A stretch of DNA of 64,000 nt from JALORV01 sp963780715 (GTDB lineage: Bacteria; Pseudomonadota; Gammaproteobacteria; Burkholderiales; Burkholderiaceae_F): the NCBI GenBank assembly GCA_963780715.1, contig CAWADK010000017.1:91848-155847 (forward strand). The letters run 5' to 3'. The notes beneath the pieces were generated by a model. That model did not search any database, was not told the origin of the DNA, and saw only the letters and a program-made list of their open reading frames with translations. Both the position numbers and the translations under genes were made by a program. This document shows positions 55,246-64,000 of this stretch, piece by piece (position 1 is the stretch's first letter; each line of letters starts with the position of its first letter).

Positions 55246-56250
55246 ATGCACTCCATTGGGAACCCCCTGATGTGGTCGCTGTTCGCGGCCTTCGTCGTCG
55301 TTGCTCTGCTGGTCGATTTCTTCGCCATGAGCAAGCAGGGCGCACACCGCGTGTCGATCAAGGAGGCGGCCGTCTGGTCGCTGATCTGGGTCGCCATCTC
55401 GCTCGTGTTCCTTGCCGGTCTGTGGTGGTACCTCGATGCCAACGTCTCGCGCGAGGTCGCCAACGCCAAGGGACTCGAGTTCCTGACCGGCTACCTGATC
55501 GAGAAGGCGCTGGCGGTCGACAACGTGTTCGTATTCCTGATGATCTTCACCTACTTCGCCGTGCCGCCGGAGTTCCAGAAGCGGGTGCTGATGATCGGCA
55601 TCCTGGGCGCGCTCGTGCTGCGCGCGGTCATGATCCTCGTGGGCGCCTGGCTGATCTCGCAGTTCCACTGGATCCTGTACATCTTCGGCGCGTTCCTTGT
55701 CTTCACAGGGGTGAAGATGTGGTGGGCCGCGGGCCAGGAGCCGGATCTCGAGGCCAACCCGGCGCTGAAGCTGCTGCGCGGCCGCCTGCGCATCGCGCCG
55801 TCGTACGACGGCGAGCGCTTTGTGACGATGATCGGTGGCGTCAGGCACTTCACGCCGCTGTTCGTTGTCATCGTGCTGATCGGCATCGTCGACGTCATCT
55901 TCGCCGTGGACTCGATCCCGGCGATCTTCGCGATCACGACCGACCCGTTCATCGTGCTGACATCCAACGTCTTCGCGATCCTGGGCCTGCGCGCGATGTA
56001 CTTCCTGCTCGCCGGCATGCACGAGCGCTTCCACCTGCTCTCGTACGGGCTGGCGATCGTGCTGGTGTTCATCGGAACCAAGATGCTGCTGATCGATATC
56101 TACAAGATCCCGATCACGTGGTCCCTGCTCGTAACGGTCACCGTGCTCGTCGCGACGATGGTCCTGTCGCTGAAAATGCCGCCCAGGGCCGGACAGGGCG
56201 GCGGGGCCTATCCATTTCCCTCAAGGAAACGCGAGGACACGGGTCACTGA
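55246..56250 (+). CDS. TerC/Alx family membrane protein
   Basis: 334 residues, about nine predicted spans. LLVDFFAMSKQGAHRVS, FLTGYLIEKALAVDNVFVFLMIF and DVIFAVDSIPAIFAITTDPFIVLTS-type segments (Asp in VIFAVDSIPA) are family hallmarks. Alx and TerC homologues export Mn2+ or act in envelope metal homeostasis; the manganese-type riboswitch upstream supports this. Start ATG 55246, with ATG 55270 possible. Convergent with lptG. Confidence 0.92.
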   Translation: MHSIGNPLMWSLFAAFVVVALLVDFFAMSKQGAHRVSIKEAAVWSLIWVAISLVFLAGLWWYLDANVSREVANAKGLEFLTGYLIEKALAVDNVFVFLMIFTYFAVPPEFQKRVLMIGILGALVLRAVMILVGAWLISQFHWILYIFGAFLVFTGVKMWWAAGQEPDLEANPALKLLRGRLRIAPSYDGERFVTMIGGVRHFTPLFVVIVLIGIVDVIFAVDSIPAIFAITTDPFIVLTSNVFAILGLRAMYFLLAGMHERFHLLSYGLAIVLVFIGTKMLLIDIYKIPITWSLLVTVTVLVATMVLSLKMPPRAGQGGGAYPFPSRKREDTGH

Positions 56251-56355
56251 GTTCTGCGGGCTTGCAAGGCTGCGCGCAGGAGTTCTGCAGGGTCCGGCGC
56301 GCAGCCTGCGGTCGCCTCTTGTCGCCAGCGGCATTAGCGCCGCTCGGTCCCGACG

Positions 56356-57492
56356 TCAGCGCCGCTCGATCCAGTACAGCGCCATGAACGCCAGCGCGAG
56401 CACCACCAGGCTCGGCAGCACCGCCACGATCAGTGGCGGCCAGGTGTTGAGCAGCCCGATATGCGCGAACAGCTTGTTCAGGCCGTAAAAGGCGACGCCG
56501 ATCATCACGCCCGTGAAGATCTTGAAGCTGACGCCGCCGGCGCGCACGTGCAGGTAGGCAAACGGCAAGGCAAGCGCCATCATGACCAGCACCGCCCACG
56601 GGTAGAAGAGCTTGCCCCAGAAGGCGATCTCGTAGCGCTCGGTCTGCTGGCGGTTCTCCGCCAGGTGACGGATGTACTGGATCAGATCCCAGCCCGCCAT
56701 GCGCTCGGGCTGCACCAGCAGCACGCCAAAGATGTCCGGCTTCAGTTCGGACCGCCAGAGCAGCGTTGGATGGGTAAGCACTTCCGTCTTCGCGTCGGCC
56801 GGCAGCGACGCTTCAGTGGAAAGCTGGGGCACGCGGGTCTCGACGACGTCGGTCAGCTCCCATCCGGCGCCTGGGACGTAGGTGCCGATGTTGCCGCGCA
56901 GGATCGAGCGCAGCCGATAGTCGCGATCGAACTCGATGATGCGCCAGTCCTTGGTGCCGACATCGGGCGACACCTGGCGCACGTTGATGAAGCGAAACGC
57001 GCTGACGCCGCCGGCCGGATCCTTCACGACATCGCGCACCCAGACGCCCGAGCGGAAGTCGCGCACGCTGATCTGGCTGCCCCGCGCCTTCAGCCGGGTC
57101 TGCTGTGCCAGGCGCTCCGATGGAGGCGAAATGACCTCGCCGAGCAGGAACGTCAGGCCGACCATCAGCATCCCGATGCCGAGCAGGTTCATCAGCAGCC
57201 GCCGGGTGCTCATGCCCGACACCCGCATGATCGTGAACTCGGAATTGGCGGCGAGCTTCGACAGCGCGTAAATGGTCCCGATAAGCGCCGCGATCGGCAT
57301 CACCTCGTAAGTGCGTGACGGCAGCGTGAAGGCCACGTAGGCCAGCGCGTGCCGCAGCTGGAATCCGCGTTGCCCGATCTCGTCGAGTTGCGCGACCAAG
57401 TCGAAGAACGTGAAGAGCGACAGCAGCGCAAAGAGCACGAACGCGGTCGCCGTCGCAACCTCCTTCCACAGGTAGCGGCGCAGCGTCCTCAT
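56356..57492 (-). CDS. lptG: LPS export ABC transporter permease LptG
   Basis: 378 residues, six predicted spans, three before and three after a large periplasmic beta-jellyroll domain (about 120-265). Starts MRTLRRYLWKEVATATAFVL; GMSTRRLLMNLL is a coupling-helix-like segment. With LptF and LptB it pulls LPS out of the inner membrane. The ATG overlaps the lptF stop by 4 bp. The much longer open frame to 57810 is the shadow of lptF. Confidence 0.95.
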   Translation of the reverse strand: MRTLRRYLWKEVATATAFVLFALLSLFTFFDLVAQLDEIGQRGFQLRHALAYVAFTLPSRTYEVMPIAALIGTIYALSKLAANSEFTIMRVSGMSTRRLLMNLLGIGMLMVGLTFLLGEVISPPSERLAQQTRLKARGSQISVRDFRSGVWVRDVVKDPAGGVSAFRFINVRQVSPDVGTKDWRIIEFDRDYRLRSILRGNIGTYVPGAGWELTDVVETRVPQLSTEASLPADAKTEVLTHPTLLWRSELKPDIFGVLLVQPERMAGWDLIQYIRHLAENRQQTERYEIAFWGKLFYPWAVLVMMALALPFAYLHVRAGGVSFKIFTGVMIGVAFYGLNKLFAHIGLLNTWPPLIVAVLPSLVVLALAFMALYWIERR

Positions 57493-58610
57493 GGTGGGGT
57501 TGTGCGTGCCTTGCGCCAGTAGGCGGGTGTCAGTTGCCGGGGCCACCACCGCGTCAGGTAGACCCGGCGCGCAAACAGGACCACGACGACGAACATGACC
57601 ACGGCGTGCACGACCCAGACACCGAGTCCGAAGGACACGCGGTCCTGCTGCACCCACGCCTGGATCGTGTTCAGCACATTGAGATAGATCGCGAAGGCGA
57701 GCACGGCGACGATCAGGTTGAACGAGCGTCCCACGCGCGGGTTGGTGTAGGCGAGCGGGATCGCGAGCAGCGTCACCACCAGCGCCGAGACAGGAATGCC
57801 GATGCGCCAAAGGATCTCGGCCTTGGCAAAGGACGTGCGCTCGGCGACGAGGTCGGAGGTTGGCCGGGTCCGCGCACTACGCTCGCCGATCGGCCGATCG
57901 GGCCGGCTCTCAAGACGGATCGAGTAGCGCTCGAACTCCATCGCCCGGTACTCTGCCGAGCCTGGCGTACCTTCGTAACGCCGGCCCCGTTCCAGCACGA
58001 GGAAGCGGTCGCCGTTCGGCGCGACCTCGATCTGGCCCTGCGCCGCCACGATGACGCCTTCCTTGCCCTGGCCACGCATGCTGACGAAGATGTTGCGGAC
58101 CTGGCTGCCTTCGAAGTCCACCGACTCGACAAAGAACACGCGGTCGGCGCCACTGGACTCGATGAAGCGGCCCGGCGCGACCCGACTGACATCGTCCCGC
58201 CGCATGAAGTTCTGTCGCAGTTCGTCGATCTGCGCGCCTGACCAGGGAGTGACGAAGAGCGAAAGCAGTGCCACGGCGACGATGATCGGCCATGCGAAGC
58301 GCAGCACTGGCCCCACCCACGAGTAAAGGCTCTGGCCGGACGCGAACCACACGACCATCTCGGAGTCGCGGTAGGCGCGTGAAAGCGTCATCAGCACCGA
58401 AACGAACAGCGTCAGCGTCAGCACGACGGGAAGCCACGTCAGGGCCGTGAGCGCCAGCAGCTGGAACACCGCCTGGTTGTCGACCCGGCCGCCGGCCGCC
58501 TGGCCCAGGATCCGCACCAGACCCACGGAAAACAGGATCGAAAAGAGCACCGTGAAAACTGCGCTGGCGGCGCTCGTGAGCTCTGCAACGATGGAGCGGC
58601 GGAAGATCAT
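57489..58610 (-). CDS. lptF: LPS export ABC transporter permease LptF
   Basis: 373 residues, same topology as LptG: spans at about 12-30, 50-75, 95-120 and three at 270-355. MIFRRSIVAELTSAASAVFT and LTLTLFVSVLMTLSRAYRDSE are typical. First gene of lptFG; divergent from pepA, the arrangement seen in many proteobacteria. Confidence 0.95.
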   Translation of the reverse strand: MIFRRSIVAELTSAASAVFTVLFSILFSVGLVRILGQAAGGRVDNQAVFQLLALTALTWLPVVLTLTLFVSVLMTLSRAYRDSEMVVWFASGQSLYSWVGPVLRFAWPIIVAVALLSLFVTPWSGAQIDELRQNFMRRDDVSRVAPGRFIESSGADRVFFVESVDFEGSQVRNIFVSMRGQGKEGVIVAAQGQIEVAPNGDRFLVLERGRRYEGTPGSAEYRAMEFERYSIRLESRPDRPIGERSARTRPTSDLVAERTSFAKAEILWRIGIPVSALVVTLLAIPLAYTNPRVGRSFNLIVAVLAFAIYLNVLNTIQAWVQQDRVSFGLGVWVVHAVVMFVVVVLFARRVYLTRWWPRQLTPAYWRKARTTPP

Positions 58611-58771
58611 GAGCGCCGGGCGCGAGTCAGTTACCGACTGGCCGCGACCGCGCCGCTATATACTGCCCGGCTCGCGAGAGAGGCTGCGGCGAACAAATTT
58701 CGCAGGGCGGGGGGATGCCTCGCCGGCCCTTCACACGTTGCCATCGCGAGACTTTTCAGAGGGAAACCGCA

Positions 58772-60244
58772 ATGGAATTTAGCACAACGACCGCGCACGC
58801 CGAGACGGTCAAGGCCGATGCCATCGCCGTGGGCGTGTTCGCGGATGGCGAACTGACGGCGAGTGCACGCGCACTCGACAAGGCCTCGCGTGGCGCCGTC
58901 AAGGCAGCAATCAAGAGTGGCGACATGACCGGCAAGCGCGGCACGCAACTCGCGCTGCGCGGCCTGCCGGGAGTATCGGCGGCCCGTCTGTTGCTGGTGG
59001 GCCTGGGCAGTCGTGATGATTTTTCCGACCGCGCCTTCGCCGAGGCAGTGCGCTCGGTCGTCAAGGCCTTTCCCGGCGTGGCCGAGATCGCGGTGGCCGC
59101 CACCGAGTGGACCGTCAAGGGCCGCGACTCCGAATGGGCCGCGCGCCAATTTGCGATCGCCGCCCGCGAGGCGGTGTTCCGCAGCGACGAGCTCAAGAGC
59201 AAGAAGGACGACGTCAATGGTCCGTCCAAGGCATTGCTGATCGTGCCGGCGCGCCATGTAGGCGCCGAGCGCGGGCTGAAGCAGGGCACCGCAATTGCGA
59301 ACGGCATGGCGCTCACGAAGCGCCTTGGCAACCTTCCGCCCAACATCTGCAACCCGACCTTCCTCGCCGAAGAGGCGCGCAAGCTCGCCAAGCAGTGGAA
59401 GCTCGGCGTCGAGGTGCTCGAGACCAAGCAGCTCGAGGCACTGAAGATGGACTCGTTCCTCAACGTCGCGCGCGGTTCTGCTCAGCCGCCGAGACTGATC
59501 GTGCTCAAGCACCAGGGTGGCGGCAAGTCGGCGCCCGTCGTGCTGGTCGGCAAGGGCATCACGTTCGACTCGGGTGGAATTTCGATCAAGCCCGGCGCGG
59601 CGATGGACGAGATGAAGTTCGACATGTGCGGCGCCGCGAGCGTCATCGGCACGATGCGCACGGTGGCCGAACTGAAGCTCAAGCTCAATGTGATCGGCGT
59701 GGTCGCGGCGTGCGAGAACATGCCGTCAGGCACGGCGACGCGGCCCGGCGACATCGTGACCTCGATGTCCGGCCAGACGATCGAGATCCTGAACACGGAC
59801 GCCGAAGGGCGCCTGATCCTGTGCGACGCGCTGACGTACGTCGAGCGCTTCAAGCCCGCGGCGGTGGTCGACGTGGCAACGCTGACAGGTGCCTGTGTCG
59901 TTGCGCTCGGCAACGTGAACTCCGGGTTGTTTGCCAACAACGAAGCACTGGCCGATGAACTGATGAACGCCAGCCGCGGCGCCAGCGACGCGGCATGGCG
60001 CATGCCGCTCGGCGAGGAGTACCAGGAGCAGTTGAAGACCAACTTCGCCGACATAGCGAACCTGGGCACCCCGGCCAACGCCGGCGCCATCACCGCGGCG
60101 TGTTTCCTGGCACGGTTCACGAAGGCCTATCCCTGGGCGCATCTGGACATCGCGGGTACGGCCTGGAAGAGCGGCGCCGCGAAGGGCGCGACGGGGCGCC
60201 CGGTGCCGCTGCTGTCGCAGTTCCTGATCCAGCGCGCAGGGTAG
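58772..60244 (+). CDS. pepA: Leucyl aminopeptidase PepA
   Basis: M17 family cytosolic aminopeptidase with two metals. 490 residues. N-terminal regulatory domain to about 170, then the catalytic domain: GKGITFDSGGISIKPG, DMCGAASVIGTM and the signature NTDAEGRLILCDAL. In E. coli PepA also binds DNA for Xer recombination; not assessed here. GAGGG 11 bases before ATG 58772. holC follows 16 bp later, as usual. Confidence 0.96.
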   Translation: MEFSTTTAHAETVKADAIAVGVFADGELTASARALDKASRGAVKAAIKSGDMTGKRGTQLALRGLPGVSAARLLLVGLGSRDDFSDRAFAEAVRSVVKAFPGVAEIAVAATEWTVKGRDSEWAARQFAIAAREAVFRSDELKSKKDDVNGPSKALLIVPARHVGAERGLKQGTAIANGMALTKRLGNLPPNICNPTFLAEEARKLAKQWKLGVEVLETKQLEALKMDSFLNVARGSAQPPRLIVLKHQGGGKSAPVVLVGKGITFDSGGISIKPGAAMDEMKFDMCGAASVIGTMRTVAELKLKLNVIGVVAACENMPSGTATRPGDIVTSMSGQTIEILNTDAEGRLILCDALTYVERFKPAAVVDVATLTGACVVALGNVNSGLFANNEALADELMNASRGASDAAWRMPLGEEYQEQLKTNFADIANLGTPANAGAITAACFLARFTKAYPWAHLDIAGTAWKSGAAKGATGRPVPLLSQFLIQRAG

Positions 60245-60260
60245 GCAGAACCGAGCACGC

Positions 60261-60698
60261 ATGACCCGCATCGACTTTCACTTCAATGCGGAACATCGCC
60301 TGCACTACGCCTGCCGCGTGACCCGCAAGGCACGCGCGGCCGGCAAGCGGCTGGTCGTCCTTGCGCGCGACTCCGATCGCCTGGCCCAGTTCGACACGGC
60401 GCTCTGGACCTTCTCCGCGCTGGACTTCCTGCCGCACGTCTATGTGGACTCCGAGCTTGCCGCCAGTACGCCGGTACTGCTGACGCTGGATGGTGCCCGC
60501 GCGCCGGCGAGCGACGTCCTGCTGACGCTCGACGACGAGACGCCGCCGGACTTCAAAGTGCTCTTTAGTCGCTACGAACGCGTGATCGAGGTCGTGTCGC
60601 GCAACGACGAAGACCGCGCCCGCGCGCGCGTCCGTTTCAAGACTTATCGCGACCACGGTTTCGAGCCGACCACGTTCGAGGTAGCGGGCCGTGAGTGA
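60261..60698 (+). CDS. holC: DNA polymerase III chi subunit HolC
   Basis: 145 residues. MTRIDFHFNAEHRLHYACRVTRKA and the segment DTALWTFSALDFLPHV are family features; binds psi and SSB at the clamp loader. Located pepA-holC-...-valS, the standard order. Its last codons overlap the Pro-rich gene by 8 bp. Confidence 0.95.
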   Translation: MTRIDFHFNAEHRLHYACRVTRKARAAGKRLVVLARDSDRLAQFDTALWTFSALDFLPHVYVDSELAASTPVLLTLDGARAPASDVLLTLDDETPPDFKVLFSRYERVIEVVSRNDEDRARARVRFKTYRDHGFEPTTFEVAGRE

Positions 60699-61281
60699 AA
60701 AGGGCAATCCGCTCGATCGCCTGACGCGTCCGGGCGGCCGGCCCATTTCTGACGACGAATCGATCCCGGTGCTGACAGAGCGGCTGACCCTGCCGTCACT
60801 CGATCTCGACATCTCGCTACCAAAGCCGCCTCCTCCGGTCGCGGCTCCGTCGCCGCTGCCCCCTCCTCCACCACCACCGCCCCCTCCGCCGCCACCACCG
60901 CCGGCACGGCCCGCCGCTGCCGCAGCGCCGGTGCGGCCGCCCATCCCGGCCGTGGCAGCAAGCGCCGCGCCCGTTGCGCCGGCGTCACCGCCGATTCCGA
61001 CCTACACGCTGTCGGCAAACATCGCGCCCGATGTGGAAGCCGCGTCCGAGGTCGACTGGGAAGCGTTGGAGCAGAGGCTGCGGGAGTCCGTGTTTCGCGA
61101 ACTGCAGCCGGCGCTGGCCGACGAGGCCGGCCGCATCCTGCGCGATCGGCTGCAGCCAGCCATCGAGCGCGTCGTGCTCGCCACGACCGCGGAGTTGCGC
61201 AATGCTTTTGAGACTCGACTGCGCGAGACGATCGCACGCGTCGTGTCGGCCGAGCTGCCGCGCGACCGCGGGCGCCGTTAG
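60691..61281 (+). CDS. Proline-rich protein between holC and valS
   Basis: 196 residues, function unknown. A Ser/Asp-rich N-terminus with SIPVLTERL (about 25-34), then a run of 15 consecutive prolines (about residues 57-71), Ala/Pro-rich to 105, and a C-terminal helical part (about 115-190) with amphipathic LEQRLRESVFRELQPAL and LRDRLQPAIERVVLATTAEL. Start GTG 60691 overlaps holC. A short helical protein here is frequent in betaproteobacteria, so it is probably genuine. The proline tract may need EF-P for translation. Confidence 0.75.
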   Translation: MSEKGNPLDRLTRPGGRPISDDESIPVLTERLTLPSLDLDISLPKPPPPVAAPSPLPPPPPPPPPPPPPPPARPAAAAAPVRPPIPAVAASAAPVAPASPPIPTYTLSANIAPDVEAASEVDWEALEQRLRESVFRELQPALADEAGRILRDRLQPAIERVVLATTAELRNAFETRLRETIARVVSAELPRDRGRR

Positions 61282-61371
61282 GAGAGCGCTGGCCGCGCAG
61301 GCACGTCATCGTGACGCGCCCGTAAACTTCCAATCTTGAATTTCACACGCCGGCGCTGATCCGGTACCGCA

Positions 61372-64000
61372 ATGAACGACATCGCATCGCCGGCGGTCGC
61401 GCCGTTGGCCAAGAGCTTCGAACCCGGCGCCATCGAGGCACGCTGGTCGCCGGTATGGGAAGCGCGGGGCTACTTCAAGGCCGGACTCGATCCTGCGCGG
61501 CCCGCCTTCTCGATCCAGCTGCCGCCGCCCAACGTCACCGGCCTGCTGCACATGGGGCACGGGTTCAACCATACGATCATGGACGCGCTGACCCGCTTTC
61601 ATCGCATGGCGGGGTTCAACACGCTGTGGCTGCCGGGCACGGACCACGCCGGAATCGCTACACAGATCGTCGTCGAACGCCAGCTCGAGGCCAACGGCGT
61701 CGACCGCCGCACGATGGGCCGCGAGGCTTTCATCAAGCAGGTGTGGGACTGGAAGGAGTACTCCGGCGGCACGATCCTGAACCAGATGCGCCGGCTCGGC
61801 GACTCGGTCGACTGGGCGCGCACCTACTTCACGATGGACGACGGACTCTCGAAGGTCGTCACCGAGACCTTCGTGCAACTCTACGAGCAGGGGCTCATCT
61901 ACCGCGGCAAGCGGCTCGTCAACTGGGACCCGAAGCTGCAGACTGCTGTGTCGGACCTCGAAGTCGAGACCGAGGAAGAAGACGGCAAGCTGTGGGAGAT
62001 CCGCTACCCCGCCGTGGACGGTGGCGCCGGTGTCGTCGTAGCGACAACGCGTCCGGAGACGATGCTGGGCGACGTCGCGGTCGCGGTGCATCCGGAGGAC
62101 GAGCGCTATGCGTCGCTCGTCGGCAAGCAGCTCGTGCTGCCGCTGACCGGCCGCTCGATTCCTGTCATCGCCGATGCCTATGTCGACCGCGAGTTCGGCA
62201 CCGGCTGCGTGAAGATCACGCCGGCGCACGACTTCAACGACTTCGCGATCGGACAGCGCCATGACCTGACGCCGATTCCGATCTTCACGCTGGTCGCGAC
62301 CGTCAACGACAACGCACCCGAGAAGTACCGCGGCCTCGACCGCTATGTCGCGCGCAAGCGCGTGCTGGAAGACCTGCGCGCCGCCGGCCTGCTCGTGAGC
62401 GAGAAGCCGCACAAGATGATGGTGCCGCGCTGCGGCCGCACAGGCGAAGTGGTCGAGCCGACGCTTTCCGAGCAGTGGTACATGGCGATGAGCAAGCCCG
62501 CACCGGCCGGCACACGGCATCCGGGCCAGTCGATCGCGCAGGTCGCGCTCGACGTCGTCGCGCGCGGCGAGGTGCGCATCTTTCCCGAGCAGTGGAACAC
62601 CGTCTACAACCAGTGGCTCGAAAACATCCAGGACTGGTGCATCTCGCGGCAACTGTGGTGGGGCCACCAGATCCCGGCGTGGTACGACGGCGAGGGCAAT
62701 GTGTACGTTGCCCGTTCCGAAGCCGAGGCGCAGGCCAAAGCCGGCGCGGGCAAGCAGCTGACGCGCGATCCCGACGTGCTCGACACCTGGTACTCGTCGG
62801 CGATGGTGCCGTTCTCGACCCTCGGCTGGCCGAACGTCGAGCAGCAGTCGTCCGGCAACGAGCGCGTGGCCTACGATCTCTACCTGCCGTCGACGGTGCT
62901 GGTGACCGGCTACGACATCATCTTCTTCTGGGTCGCCCGCATGGTGATGATGACGACCCACTTCACCGGCCGCGTGCCGTTTCGCGACGTCTACATCCAC
63001 GGCATCGTGCGTGATGCCGAGGGCAAGAAGATGTCGAAGAGCGAAGGCAACACGCTCGATCCGATCGACATCATCGACGGCATCGACCTCGATGCGCTGG
63101 TCAAGAAGAACACGACGGGGCTGCGCAAGACCGAGGACGCACCCAAGGTCGCGTCCAAGGTGCGCAAGCATTTCCCAGAGGGCATCGCGCCCTATGGCGC
63201 CGATGCGCTGCGCTTCACGATGGCAGCCTACGCCACGCTTGGTCGCAACATCAACTTCGACCTCAAGCGCTGCGAGGGTTACCGCAACTTTTGCAACAAG
63301 CTGTGGAATGCCACGCGCTTCGTGCTGATGAATGTCGAGGGCAAGGACTGCGGACTCGACGAGAAGCTGCCGGTGGAGCTTTCGGCGGTCGATCGCTGGA
63401 TCATCGGGGAACTGCAGCGCACCGAGGCGGCGGTGGCCGAGGGCTTTGCGCAGTACCGGCTCGACAACGTCGCCAACGCCATTTACACGTTCGTCTGGAA
63501 CGAGATCTGCGACTGGTACCTCGAGCTCGCCAAGGTACAGCTGGCCGCAGGCAACGAAGCGCAGCAGCGCGGCACGCGGCGCACGCTGGTGCGGGTGCTC
63601 GAGGTCGCGCTCCGTCTGGCGCACCCGATCATTCCGTTGGTTACCGAGGAGCTGTGGCAGCCCGTGTCAGTGCTGGCGGGCAGCGTGCAGCCGGCGTGGA
63701 ATCTTCGGCGATGATCCAGCCCTACCCGCGCGTGGAGCCGGAAAGATCGACGCCGCCGCGGACCAGGCGGTCGCGCTGCTCAAGCGCATGGTCGATGCAC
63801 TGCGCAACCTGCGCAGCGAGATGAACCTTTCGCCGGCGCAGAAGGTTCCGCTGCTGGCCTCGGGCGACGCCGGCGTGCTCGCCGCCGCCGCGCCGTACCT
63901 GCAGGCGCTGGCCCGGCTGTCCGAAGTGCAGATCGTGGCTGATGTGGACAAAGTGGCACAGGTCGCGGCCGCACCAATCAAGGTCGTCGACGACTACCGG
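61372..64000 (+). CDS. valS: Valyl-tRNA synthetase ValS, two frameshifts near the end, cut by the window
   Basis: Charges tRNA-Val. Full N-terminal and catalytic parts: HMGH in PPPNVTGLLHMGHGFNHTI, NWDPKLQTAVSDLEVE, editing domain, KKMSKSEGNTLDPID, and the anticodon domain to HPIIPLVTEELWQP. The frame then changes twice: between about 63680 and 63700 (loss of one base; SAMIQPYPRVEP follows) and near 63741, where GAAAAG is reduced to GAAAG (one A lost), after which KIDAAADQAVALLK and the C-terminal coiled coil continue to the window edge. Homopolymer loss is typical of sequencing error. Start ATG 61372. Confidence 0.9.

Overview
This 64 kb window looks like the chromosome of a GC-rich betaproteobacterium (Burkholderiales in the broad sense; genus not assignable by eye). 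The reasons are the gene order ribF-ileS-lspA-coaBC-dut, the block exbB-exbD-lpxK-Trm112-kdsB...adk, murJ back to back with rpsT, a DUF3579 protein beside the arginine genes, holC-(Pro-rich protein)-valS, and an xseB-ispA-dxs operon. Almost everything is housekeeping. I see no rRNA, tRNA, CRISPR, phage genes, insertion sequence or transcription-factor gene.

Layout. 1-1421 (-): PurN in one open frame with an RsmB-like rRNA methyltransferase cut by the window edge. 1541-8707 (+): ribF, ileS (four frameshifts), lspA, coaBC, a small membrane protein, dut and a PlsC-like acyltransferase. 8842-13220 (-): clpS-clpA followed by flavocytochrome c sulfide dehydrogenase fccA-fccB. 13647-16727: cspA, a 400 bp nested inverted repeat, icd (-), an Ala/Pro/Lys-rich exported protein and a DUF192 protein. 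16753-18761 (-): sodB and xseA. 19050-27568 (+): exbBD, lpxK (frameshifted), Trm112-like, kdsB, an orphan peptide-type binding protein, adk, a proton-pumping pyrophosphatase carrying a C-terminal OmpA domain, and a second membrane-anchored OmpA-domain protein. 27644-33996: GNAT, a long CoA-transferase (-), a secreted unknown, an SDR, a lipoprotein-type gamma-glutamyltransferase and a peroxiredoxin. 34120-44144: murJ (-), rpsT, DUF3579 (-), an arginine/lysine/ornithine-type decarboxylase, a GMC oxidoreductase (-), then argD-argF-argG. 44355-50449: murB (-), yajQ, a small unknown, then xseB-ispA-dxs-amidotransferase (-). 50541-64000: EamA transporter, rhodanese, ZIP transporter (-), dienelactone hydrolase (-), META lipoprotein, a yybP-ykoY-type riboswitch with terC, lptFG (-), pepA, holC, a Pro-rich protein, and valS (frameshifted, cut by the right edge).

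Themes. Envelope building is well represented (lspA, lpxK, kdsB, lptFG, murB, murJ, PlsC-like, pyrophosphatase-OmpA). fccAB suggests oxidation of reduced sulfur. argDFG plus the decarboxylase link arginine synthesis with polyamine supply. Exonuclease VII subunits lie 32 kb apart.

Sequence quality matters here. Single-base frameshifts interrupt three essential genes (ileS x4, lpxK x1, valS x2) while the protein continues in another frame, which points to indel errors rather than gene decay. The most interesting real biology is the pyrophosphatase-OmpA fusion with its OmpA neighbour, the manganese-type riboswitch before terC, and a family of palindromic repeats sitting at the 3' ends of genes.
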